This document shows positions 16,260-24,664 of a DNA stretch of 64,000 bases, one piece after another. The stretch is taken from contig NZ_CALRWL010000027.1 of the NCBI RefSeq assembly GCF_943371865.1, forward strand, positions 15,872 through 79,871, written 5' to 3'. How positions within the stretch are numbered: the stretch's first letter is position 1; each line of letters begins with the position of its first letter. Under the pieces are notes generated by a model. It was not told the origin of the DNA and made no database searches. It worked only from the letters and a program-made list of their open reading frames with translations. Made by a program: the position numbers and the translations under genes. Source of the stretch: Azorhizobium sp943371865. GTDB lineage: Bacteria; Pseudomonadota; Alphaproteobacteria; Rhizobiales; Xanthobacteraceae.

Positions 16260-19200
16260 ATGGACGTCGCTACGGCCGCTATTCCGCTTGCCGTCGTCAC
16301 CCAGCGCATCTGGCTGGAATGCAAGCGGTCCCCGGACAGCTCGGCCTATTTCGTGCCGTTCGTGTACCGGCTGAACCCCGGCGTCGATCTGGACCGGCTG
16401 GAGCAGGCGCTGCGGGAGACGGTGCAGGCCCATCCCGCTCTGCGCTCGGTGATCCGCGAAGTGGACGGCATGCCGTACCAGGTGGTGCTGGAGACGCCGG
16501 CGCAGGTGCTGGAGGTTTCAGACAGCTGGGAATGGGCGATCACCCGGCCGTTCGATACCGAGAACGGGCCGCTGTTCCGCTTCGTGCTGTGCGGCGACAT
16601 CTTCGTCATCAACGGCAGCCACATGGTGCTGGATGGCGGCTCGATCACCCTGCTGCTGGAGGAAGTCGGCGCGCGCTATAACGGCCAGTCGGTGCCCGAG
16701 CCGGGGCCAGGCCCCGCCGCCTGGGGCGCGCATGAGCGGGACTATCTGGACAGTGCCGACCATGAGGCGGACCGGGCCTATTGGGCGCAGGCCCTGGCGC
16801 AGTCCGATTTCCACACCGGGCTGCCGACCCGGCGGGTGAGCTATCAGGGCGAGCGCGACGGCAATCTCTACTTCTCCCTGCGCCTGCCGGACATGAAGGT
16901 CAGTCCCTTCGTCACCACGCTGGCCCTGATCCAGGCGCTGATCCATCGCTATACCGAGCAGGAGATGGTGGCGGTGCTCTACCCCACCGACCTGCGTGGC
17001 GCGGACTTTGCCCGCTCCATGGGCTCGTTCGTCAATTCGCTGATCGCCACCGCCAGCTTCACGCCGCACCTCACCTTTGCGCAACTGGTGCAGCAGGTGC
17101 AGGAGCAGCGGCGGGCGACCCGCGCGCATGACCGCCTGTCGTTCCAGGAGGTGATCGCCGGCCTGCGCAAGGCGCGTCCGTCGGACGCCATCCAATTGCC
17201 CAACGTCTCGGTGTCCTGGGCCAAGCCGCTGTGGCCGTTCGCTCTGGGCACGCCGCTGCCGCTGGAGAGCGTGGACTGCCAGACCGACCTCCTGTTCCTG
17301 GCCTTCGCCGAGGGCGACCGGCTGGATGTGCGGCTGCACTACAGCGCCAAGCAATTCACCCGCGCCTTCATCGAAGAACTGGCGGCGCATCTTGCGCTTT
17401 TGGCCGAGCAGGTGGTGGCGCACCCGGACACGCCGCTGTCGAAGCTGATGCTCGCCAGCCCGGCGGAGGTGCAGCGCATCGAAACCGAATGGACCTTGCC
17501 GCCGGCCCCGCGTACCGATCTGCAATTGCTGCATGACGCCTTCTCCGACTGGGCCGAGCGCCAGCCGGATGCGCCGGCCCTGCTGATGCGCGAGCGCGTG
17601 CTCAGCTATGGCGAGATGGAGCGCCTCACCAACCGCATCGCCCACCGGCTGCGGCGGGACGGCATCAAGCCCAACATGCTGGTGGGCGTGATGATGGAGA
17701 AGGGGTGGGAACAGGCGGTGGCCTGCATGGCCATCCTGAAAGCCGGCGGCGGCTATCTGCCCATCAATGCCGCCTGGCCCACCGACCGCATGGACAGCGT
17801 GATCGAGCAGGGCGAGGTCACCATCGTCCTGAGCCAGCAGCGCGTGATGGATCGGCTCGGCCGTCCCGGTCTTGCCGTGGACGACCCCGCGGTGTGGGCA
17901 GACGAGCCGGACACGCGGCTCGCTTCGGTCAATGACATCAAGGACATCTGCTATGTGCTGTTCACCTCCGGCTCCACCGGCAAGCCGAAGGGCGTGACGC
18001 TGACCCATTTCAGCGTCATGAACACATTGCGCAATGCCAATGCGGAGCATGGCGTCGGCCCCGGCGACAAATCGATCCAATTGTCCGATTTCGCCTTCGA
18101 TCTCTCGGTCTATGACATCTTCGGCATGCTGGTGGCCGGGGCCGGCGTGGTGGTGCCGGACGAGGACCGCCATCTGGAGCCGCTGCACTGGGTGGAACTG
18201 GTGCGCCAGCATTCGGCCACCATGTGGACCAGCGTGCCCATGTATGTGGACATGTGGGTGCAGTCCGGCGAGGCGCTGCCCAGCATGCGGGTGTTCATGA
18301 TGGGGGGCGACAAGATCCCCACCGATCTGCCGGAGCGCATGCGCCCGCTCAGCCCCCATGCGGTGATCTGGAGCGTGGGCGGGCCGACCGAGACCTCCAT
18401 CATCTCCAACTGGTATCGCATCGGCGCGGTGGACCCGATCTGGACCACCATCCCCTATGGCCGGGCCATGCCGAACCAGAAGATGTTCGTGCTGGATTCC
18501 GGCCTCAATCATTGCCCGCCCTTCATGCCGGGTCGGATCTTCATGGGCGGGGTGTGCCTGGCGCGCGGCTATTGGAAGGATCAGGAAAAGACCGACGCCG
18601 CCTTCATCACCTATCCCGCCACCGGCGAGCGGATCTATTACACCGGCGATCTCGGTCGCTGGCTGCCGGACGGGCAGGTGGAGTTCCTGGGCCGGGCGGA
18701 TTTCCAGGTGAAGGTGAACGGGTTCCGCGTCGAGCTGGGCGAGATCGAGGGGGCGATCCAGTCGCTTCCGGGCGTCAGGGCCGCGCTGGTGGACGGGCAG
18801 GACCAGCCCAACAACAAGGGCAAGTTCCTGGTGGCCTATGTGGTCAGCGATGCCCCGCTGGATGCGGCGCAGATGCGGGCCGCCCTGCAGGATCTGCTGC
18901 CTTATTACATGATCCCGCGGGTGTTCGTGCCGCTGGAGCAGATCCCGCTCTCCGCCAATGGCAAGGTGGACCGCAAGGCGCTGCCCCGGCCGGACGTGGC
19001 GCAGATGCCCGGCGCTCTGCCCTATACCGCGCCACGCACCGAAACCGAGACGGCGCTGGTGGACATCTGGCAGGCGGTGCTGAAGCACGAGCCCATCGGC
19101 ATTCACGACAATTTCTACGCCCTGGGCGGGGACTCGCTGCTCTCGGTGCAACTGGGCATCAAGGCGCGCGAAGCCGGCCTGCCGTTCGACCCCACGGCGC

Positions 19201-20465
19201 TTCAGCGCACGCCCACCATCGCCGAATTGGCCCAGAGCCTTGCGGCCGCCCAGCCGGTGCAGGTGGAGGAGGCCAAGGGCGAGGTCCCGCTGTCGCCCAT
19301 GCAGCGGTATTATTTCAGTTGGGCCACGGCGCGGCCGCAGCAGTTCAACTGTTCGGCGGTGTTCCGCTGCGCGCTGGAGCCGGAGACGCTGAAGACGGCG
19401 CTGACGAAGCTGGTGGCGCACCACGATGCGCTGCGGCTGCGGTTCCAGGACGGGCGGCAATTCTATGCGGAGACCGGACTGGAGGTGCCGCTGGAGTGCG
19501 CCGATGTCCCGCTGGCCGAGGTGGGCACGCGGGCGGCGCAGATGCAGGAGACCCTGGACATCGCCCACGGGCCGATCATGCGCGCCGCTCTGTTCACCAC
19601 CGAAGAGGGCCAGCGCCTGGTGCTGATCTGCCACCATCTGGTGACCGACGGCCTGTCCTGGGGGGCGCTGGTGACGGATTTGCAGCAGGCTTATCTGGGC
19701 AAGGCGCTGGCCCCCGCGGGCGGCACCTACAAGTCCTGGGTGGAGGGGCTGATGCGCTTCGCCGCCACCCCCGAGGCCGAGGCGCAACTGCCCTATTGGC
19801 TGGACCAGCAGGCACCGACATTCCCGCCCGACAGCGACCAGCCCGGCGCCCGGCAGCGGGACATCGTCACCCTGGAAAGCCTGATGCTGGAGGAGGCGCC
19901 CAACCATCCCTATGAGCGGGTGGCGGCGGCGCTGGTGGAGGCCTCCGGCGAGGCGCGCCTGATGCTGCATGTGGTCGGCCACGGGCGCGAGCCGGTGGTG
20001 GCGGGGGTGGATCCCACCCGCCTGTGCGGCTGGTTCACCACCCATACGCCTTTGGTGCTGGCGGGCGGCCTGCAAGAGGTGGCCGGGCAGCTGCACGCCA
20101 TGCCGCAGCACGGCATCGCCCATGGGGCCTTGCGCGCCTACCATCCGCGCGGCGCCGAGCTGGCGGTCCAGGATCAGGTGAAGATCCTCTATAATTTCTT
20201 CGGCGAGACCTGGGACAGCAGCTTCCACGGCGCGGTGTTCGACCAGCCGGAAGAGAATTTGCTCTATCTCAAGAACCACTGCTTCGCGGATAATCCGGCG
20301 GATTTCCGGCTCTATCTGGTGGCGATCATTCATGACGGCAAGCTGATGATCCGCTTCCAATATTCCTCCCTCAACTACCAGGAGGCGACGATCCGCGCCT
20401 TGGCGGATCGGATGCGCGCGAGCTTGCAGGCCCATGTGCATGAGCCGATCGACAGCCGGGCATGA
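16260..20465 (+). CDS. Single-module non-ribosomal peptide synthetase, C-A-T-E
   Basis: A 1401-residue protein. The condensation domain (about 1-440) has S120-H121-MVL-D125-G126 in place of HHxxxDG. The adenylation domain (about 465-910) shows A3 FTSGSTGKPKG (568), FDLSVYDIFG (D614), GGPTE (707), YYTGDLGR (D797) and the A10 lysine K902. The carrier domain (about 930-1000) carries GGDSLLS with phosphopantetheine Ser959. The epimerisation domain (about 1020-1400) has HHLVTDG (H1126), VGHGRE (1239-1244), GWFTTHTPLVL and YNFFG. FDLSVYDIFG with GGPTE resembles siderophore-type Cys/Ser-activating domains; the specificity is not settled. There is no thioesterase, so a partner must use or release the D-aminoacyl or peptidyl thioester. 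It is coupled to the MFS gene. Confidence 0.92.
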   Translation: MDVATAAIPLAVVTQRIWLECKRSPDSSAYFVPFVYRLNPGVDLDRLEQALRETVQAHPALRSVIREVDGMPYQVVLETPAQVLEVSDSWEWAITRPFDTENGPLFRFVLCGDIFVINGSHMVLDGGSITLLLEEVGARYNGQSVPEPGPGPAAWGAHERDYLDSADHEADRAYWAQALAQSDFHTGLPTRRVSYQGERDGNLYFSLRLPDMKVSPFVTTLALIQALIHRYTEQEMVAVLYPTDLRGADFARSMGSFVNSLIATASFTPHLTFAQLVQQVQEQRRATRAHDRLSFQEVIAGLRKARPSDAIQLPNVSVSWAKPLWPFALGTPLPLESVDCQTDLLFLAFAEGDRLDVRLHYSAKQFTRAFIEELAAHLALLAEQVVAHPDTPLSKLMLASPAEVQRIETEWTLPPAPRTDLQLLHDAFSDWAERQPDAPALLMRERVLSYGEMERLTNRIAHRLRRDGIKPNMLVGVMMEKGWEQAVACMAILKAGGGYLPINAAWPTDRMDSVIEQGEVTIVLSQQRVMDRLGRPGLAVDDPAVWADEPDTRLASVNDIKDICYVLFTSGSTGKPKGVTLTHFSVMNTLRNANAEHGVGPGDKSIQLSDFAFDLSVYDIFGMLVAGAGVVVPDEDRHLEPLHWVELVRQHSATMWTSVPMYVDMWVQSGEALPSMRVFMMGGDKIPTDLPERMRPLSPHAVIWSVGGPTETSIISNWYRIGAVDPIWTTIPYGRAMPNQKMFVLDSGLNHCPPFMPGRIFMGGVCLARGYWKDQEKTDAAFITYPATGERIYYTGDLGRWLPDGQVEFLGRADFQVKVNGFRVELGEIEGAIQSLPGVRAALVDGQDQPNNKGKFLVAYVVSDAPLDAAQMRAALQDLLPYYMIPRVFVPLEQIPLSANGKVDRKALPRPDVAQMPGALPYTAPRTETETALVDIWQAVLKHEPIGIHDNFYALGGDSLLSVQLGIKAREAGLPFDPTALQRTPTIAELAQSLAAAQPVQVEEAKGEVPLSPMQRYYFSWATARPQQFNCSAVFRCALEPETLKTALTKLVAHHDALRLRFQDGRQFYAETGLEVPLECADVPLAEVGTRAAQMQETLDIAHGPIMRAALFTTEEGQRLVLICHHLVTDGLSWGALVTDLQQAYLGKALAPAGGTYKSWVEGLMRFAATPEAEAQLPYWLDQQAPTFPPDSDQPGARQRDIVTLESLMLEEAPNHPYERVAAALVEASGEARLMLHVVGHGREPVVAGVDPTRLCGWFTTHTPLVLAGGLQEVAGQLHAMPQHGIAHGALRAYHPRGAELAVQDQVKILYNFFGETWDSSFHGAVFDQPEENLLYLKNHCFADNPADFRLYLVAIIHDGKLMIRFQYSSLNYQEATIRALADRMRASLQAHVHEPIDSRA

Positions 20466-21667
20466 TCGCGCTCTTCCTGTTGATCCTGGTGGATTCCATC
20501 AGTGCCACCGTCATCATCCCGCTGCTCGGCCCGCTGCTGATCGACCCCGCCACGGCGGTGTTTTTGCCCGATGCGTCGCTGCCTTTGCGCAACTTCGTCA
20601 GCGGGCTGCTGGTGGCGGTCTATGTGTTCCTGATGATGTATATGGCCCCGGTTCTGGGGCGGCTGTCGGACCAGTGGGGCCGCCGGCCGGTGCTCATTCT
20701 GTGCGGCACCGGCGTGCTGCTGGGCAATCTGTTCGCCGGGCTGGCGATCGATCTGCATCTGCTGCCGCTCTTGTTCCTGGGGCGGCTGATCGGCGGCGCC
20801 ACCGCCGCCGCCCAGGCCACAGCGCAGGCGGCGCTGATCGACACCGGCAGCAACAAGGCCCGGCTGCTGAGCTACAGCATGCTGTTCTCCTCGCTGGGCT
20901 TCGTGCTGGGGCCGGTGGTGGCCTCCACCCTCTCCACCATTTCGTTTTCGGCGCCGCTGCATCTGTGCACGCTGCTGACCCTGGTCGCTCTGGCGCTGCT
21001 GCTGACCGGCTACCGCGAGGCGCCCAAGCCGGACCGGCGGATCGATTGGTCCACCATCTCCATCTGGGAGGGCGTGCGCTGCTTTCGCGATGCGGCGGGG
21101 GACAAAGCGGTGCGCGCCATCCTCAGCTGCTTCGTGCTGATGCAGGTGGCGTGGGGCAGCTTCTTTGTGTTCATCTCGGTCTATCTGATGGCGGCCCCGA
21201 ACCTGCACCTGAGCCTGACGCAGGTGGGGCTGTTCATGTCGATCCTGGGCATCGGCTTCTGCATTTCCAACGGGCTGGTGCAGCCGGCGCTGTCGGAGCG
21301 GTTCGCCATGCGCCCCCTGGCGGTGGCAGGCCTTGGGCTGAATGCGGCGATGATGGTGGTCTGCCTCATCGTCGGCTCGGCCTATCAGGCCTATGCGGCG
21401 GCGCTGATTGCCGGCATCACCATCAACATCGCCTATCCCTCCATCGTCACCTTGCTGTCGGACCGGGTGACGCCAGAGCGGCAGGGCTGGATCCTGGGCA
21501 TGGTGGGCTCCGGCGCCGCCTTGGGGTGGGGCATCTCCTCCCTCGTCTCCGGTGCGCTGGGCGGACTGGGGCAGGCGCTGCCGGTGGTGCTGGCCGCCGT
21601 GCTGATGGCCGCCGCCGCGCTGGCCATGACCGTGGCCGGCCGGGTGAAAGGCGCGGCGGCGGACTGA
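20462..21667 (+). CDS. MFS transporter, probable exporter of the NRPS product
   Basis: A 401-residue, twelve-segment membrane protein of the DHA1/TetA type. Loop 2-3 motif A is GRLSDQWGRRP (about residues 71-81), and the TM5 antiporter-like motif appears as SSLGFVLGPVVAS. The N-terminus enters the membrane at once (MIALFLLILVDSISATVIIP). ATG overlaps the NRPS stop by four bases (ATGA), so the two proteins are made together. That is the basis for proposing export of the NRPS product or self-protection. Substrate is unproven. Confidence 0.88.
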   Translation: MIALFLLILVDSISATVIIPLLGPLLIDPATAVFLPDASLPLRNFVSGLLVAVYVFLMMYMAPVLGRLSDQWGRRPVLILCGTGVLLGNLFAGLAIDLHLLPLLFLGRLIGGATAAAQATAQAALIDTGSNKARLLSYSMLFSSLGFVLGPVVASTLSTISFSAPLHLCTLLTLVALALLLTGYREAPKPDRRIDWSTISIWEGVRCFRDAAGDKAVRAILSCFVLMQVAWGSFFVFISVYLMAAPNLHLSLTQVGLFMSILGIGFCISNGLVQPALSERFAMRPLAVAGLGLNAAMMVVCLIVGSAYQAYAAALIAGITINIAYPSIVTLLSDRVTPERQGWILGMVGSGAALGWGISSLVSGALGGLGQALPVVLAAVLMAAAALAMTVAGRVKGAAAD

Positions 21668-21692
21668 TCGAACTCAGGCCAGCCGGAGGGCC

Positions 21693-22886
21693 TTAGATGA
21701 GGCCGAGATCGCGGGGCTGGACCGATGCGAACACGCGGTTCAACTGCCGCTGGTCGAGGCCATAGAGCTTCTGCAACAGCCCGCCCAGCGCCGCGCGATA
21801 GTCGGTGAGCACGGGATAGTCGCGGTTCTGAAACAGATGCGCCTGGTCCACCACCACCTGCTCGCCCACCATGCGGCCGCCGCGAATGCCGCCGCCCAGA
21901 ACCCAATAGACGCTGCCGTGGCCGTGGTCGGTGCCCTTGTTGCCATTCTCGCGGAAGGTGCGGCCGAACTCCGACAGCACCACCACCACGGTGTCGTTCC
22001 ATTTGGGGCCGATCTCTTCGGCAAAGCCGGCGATGCCGCGCCCCAGCTCGGTCAGGCGATCGGCGAGATAGCCGGTGGCGGCGCCCTGGTTGACGTGGGT
22101 ATCCCAGCCGCCCACATCCACGAAGCCGAGGTTGAACTGGTCGCGCATCAAGCGGCCGATCCGCCGCGCCGACAGCTCGAACCCCTTGGGCGACGCCGCG
22201 CCGCGGCTGGCCTCGGCCATGTGCGCGGTGATCGCCTGATAAACATCGTCCCGCACCCGGAAGCCCTCGGCCACGGCGCTCTCCAGCGGGCGGCCCTTGT
22301 ACATGGAGGCGATCAGCCGGGCCTGGCGGTCATCGATGCCCGGCTTGCCCACGCTGTTGATGGCGATGTTGGGCACCGGATCACCGCCCTGGAAGGTGAG
22401 GGGCATCTGGTCGGTGAAGGCGATGGGCCGCACCTGGGTCAGCACGCCCGCCAATCGCGCCATGAAGCCGGAGCGATAGTCGCGGCTCCCGTTGATAGTC
22501 TGGCCCAGCTCGATGGTGTCCTGGGTCTCGAAATGACTCCGCGTGAGGTCGTCGGTGCCGGCGAACGGGATGAACGCCGCCTGGCCGCGCTGGAACAGCG
22601 GGTAAATGGTGTCCTTGAGCGCGGGATGCAGGCCCCACTGGGCATCCAGCGACAAAGCCGAGTTCGGCGCCGCGGCATCGGGGCGGGCGATCGCCAGGGT
22701 GGGGCGCGCGTCATAATAGAATTGGCTGCCCACCGGGATCACCACATTGGCCGCGTCATAGGCGCCGCGCAGGAACACCACCAGCAAGGTCGCATCCGCC
22801 TTGGGCGCGGCCCACACCCGCCCCGCCAGCGTCAGGGGCGCAAGGGCCGCAAGGCCGCGGACGACATCACGCCGGCTGATGGACAT
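21693..22886 (-). CDS. DUF1501 family secreted protein (Tat signal)
   Basis: A 397-residue protein beginning MSISRRDVVRGLAALAPLTL, a twin-arginine signal with cleavage near RVWA-AP. DUF1501 landmarks are LLVVFLRGAYDAANVVIP, VDVGGWDTHVNQG, VVVLSEFGRTFRENG and GTDHGHGSVYWVLGGG. The GGWDTH, SEFGRT and DHG blocks recall metal-binding motifs of the alkaline-phosphatase/sulfatase fold. The family has no established reaction. Its partner, a DUF1800 protein, is 24 bp upstream in the same operon. The two families co-occur widely and are thought to act together in the periplasm. Confidence 0.9.
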   Translation of the reverse strand: MSISRRDVVRGLAALAPLTLAGRVWAAPKADATLLVVFLRGAYDAANVVIPVGSQFYYDARPTLAIARPDAAAPNSALSLDAQWGLHPALKDTIYPLFQRGQAAFIPFAGTDDLTRSHFETQDTIELGQTINGSRDYRSGFMARLAGVLTQVRPIAFTDQMPLTFQGGDPVPNIAINSVGKPGIDDRQARLIASMYKGRPLESAVAEGFRVRDDVYQAITAHMAEASRGAASPKGFELSARRIGRLMRDQFNLGFVDVGGWDTHVNQGAATGYLADRLTELGRGIAGFAEEIGPKWNDTVVVVLSEFGRTFRENGNKGTDHGHGSVYWVLGGGIRGGRMVGEQVVVDQAHLFQNRDYPVLTDYRAALGGLLQKLYGLDQRQLNRVFASVQPRDLGLI

Positions 22887-22910
22887 GGGCGCCTCCTGGT
22901 GCGAGCGGGT

Positions 22911-24443
22911 TCACTGCATGAAGTCCGGTGAGGACAGGAACAAGGTGTTCCACTCCTGCGGCGAGATGGCCTGCTCCAGCGCCTGCCGGGTGGGCTCCGA
23001 CAGCTTCAGCTGCAGGCTGGAGAAATAGAGGCTGTTCTGCAGCAGCGGAAAGGCGGGCTGATCGGTGGCGTCGGGCTCCGCCGGCTTGAACAGGCCGGAA
23101 CTATTGCTGCCGATCTGCCGCGCGATCTCGAACCGCGTGGTCATCTGCCCGGAGGCATTCCAGGCGGACGAGACCAAAGGATAGCCATCCGGCGTCTGGT
23201 GATTATAGAGGCCTTCTCCCAGCCGGTTGAGCCAGTTCTGGATCGGGGCGGTATTGGCGATCACCTTGCTGTCATAGGCGAGGCGCACGGCGGAGAGGAT
23301 ATAGCGCACCGGATCCTTGAAGCGGGTGCCGAGCGATGCGGTGAAGTCCGGGGCATGCACCAGGGTGTCGAGCACGGCGGCCATGTCGCCGTCGGTGCGC
23401 AGGAAGGTCTGCGCCATCTGCTCCACCAGCGCGGGCGGGGGATCATCGGCGACGAAAGAGAGCGCGATCTGCCGGGCGATGTGCCGGGCGGTCGCGGGCT
23501 GGCGCGCCAGGATGTCCAGCGCTTCCTCCACTTCCGCGAAGCCTTGGCCCTTGATGGTGTGGCCCAGGAACGTCTTGTCGCCGAAGTCGTGGCGCGCGGG
23601 ATTGAAGGTGAACAGGCCGTCGCGCACCAGCAGCGGCTGCCACTCCGGCTTCAGCTTGGGCGGCTCCGGCTTGGGATCGATGCCGACCCCGGTGAGGATG
23701 CGGGCCAGCTCCTCCACGTCCTTTTGCGTATAGCCGGAGCCGACGCCCATGGTGTGCAGCTCCATGATCTCGCGGGCATAGTTCTCATTGATGTGACCGA
23801 CCGCATTGTCCACATTGTCCAGATACCGCAGCATGGCGGGATGGCGCAGGGTGGCGCCCAGCAGATCGCGGAACCGCCCGAGCGCGTACGGGCGGATGGC
23901 CTTGCTTTCATAGTCCCCCACCAGGGCCCGCAGATTGCCCTTATATTGGTGAACGTTGAAATGGTTGAACCAGAACCAGGTCATGCGCTCGCGCAATTGA
24001 TCCGGCGCATAGAGCGCCCGCAGGATGCTGGCGCTGGCCGCCTGCCGGGCCAGAGCGTTCATCGCGTCCTGAAACGCCTTCTGCGCGGCCATTTTTTCCG
24101 CCGGATCGGCGATCTGGTTGGCCGCTTTCGCTCCGGCCTCGAATTGGGCCGCAAGCACCGTTGCGGATGTTCCGGTGATCGGGAGCGCATCGATCTGCTT
24201 CTGCGCCGCTTCGGGCAGAAGATCCGCCTTGGGGTGCAGCTGGCCTTGCAGCCACGCCTCGCGCCCGAGGGTGCGGAAGGCCGCCATGGTGGAGGCATTG
24301 GCGCCCCAGGTCAGGGCATCCACCAGCAGGACGTCGCGAAGCTCCTGCGGCGCGACGGGCGCCGACGCACTGGCGGACCGCGCTGGGGAGGCGGATGCCG
24401 CCACCAGGATCATCACAAACGCCATGACCGAACGACATGCCAT
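22911..24443 (-). CDS. DUF1800 family secreted protein
   Basis: A 510-residue protein with a signal peptide (MACRSVMAFVMILVAASASP). The family core includes MTWFWFNHFNVHQYKGNLR, HPAMLRYLDNVDN, INENYAREIMELHTMGVGSGYTQ, DVEELARILTG, NPARHDFGDKTFLG and the C-terminal YSSLQLKLSEPTRQALEQA region. Its length is typical for DUF1800. It is the first gene of a two-gene operon with DUF1501. The biochemical role of both families is not known, so I assign none. Confidence 0.9.
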   Translation of the reverse strand: MACRSVMAFVMILVAASASPARSASASAPVAPQELRDVLLVDALTWGANASTMAAFRTLGREAWLQGQLHPKADLLPEAAQKQIDALPITGTSATVLAAQFEAGAKAANQIADPAEKMAAQKAFQDAMNALARQAASASILRALYAPDQLRERMTWFWFNHFNVHQYKGNLRALVGDYESKAIRPYALGRFRDLLGATLRHPAMLRYLDNVDNAVGHINENYAREIMELHTMGVGSGYTQKDVEELARILTGVGIDPKPEPPKLKPEWQPLLVRDGLFTFNPARHDFGDKTFLGHTIKGQGFAEVEEALDILARQPATARHIARQIALSFVADDPPPALVEQMAQTFLRTDGDMAAVLDTLVHAPDFTASLGTRFKDPVRYILSAVRLAYDSKVIANTAPIQNWLNRLGEGLYNHQTPDGYPLVSSAWNASGQMTTRFEIARQIGSNSSGLFKPAEPDATDQPAFPLLQNSLYFSSLQLKLSEPTRQALEQAISPQEWNTLFLSSPDFMQ

Positions 24444-24518
24444 GCGGTGCCTCCTTCGGACGCCGCAAGACTGGCGCCCGAAAAGTGGAAGCAGTGAGGC
24501 TGAATCCCACGCCTTCGG

Positions 24519-24568
24519 CCATCGTATCGGCTCAGATCTTCGCCCTGAAGATCAAAAATATACGATGG
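24519..24568. promoter_or_regulatory. Nested inverted repeats upstream of the DUF1800-DUF1501 operon
   Basis: An outer arm CCATCGTAT (24519-24527) pairs with ATACGATGG (24560-24568). Inside it GATCTTC (24535-24541) pairs with GAAGATC (24547-24553) around a 5-nt loop. Both stems are perfect. The element lies in the 221-bp gap between the DUF1800 start and the stop of the FAD oxidoreductase gene, both on the minus strand. It could be the terminator of the latter, an operator, or an RNA structure in the DUF1800 leader. Confidence 0.55.
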
Positions 24569-24664
24569 ACGGCCTCATGATACCTTGATGTCATGTCTGC
24601 CGTAGGTCGGGCGTCATGCGTCTAACCTTGGGTCATGGCTGGGCGCGTGCCCGTGCCGCCAGCC

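Noticed and set aside
16518..20441. A very long open frame on the minus strand opposite the NRPS gene
   Set aside because: Its translation is His/Arg/Gln-rich without domain motifs, while the plus strand has all NRPS motifs. Open antisense frames are common in GC-rich genes.
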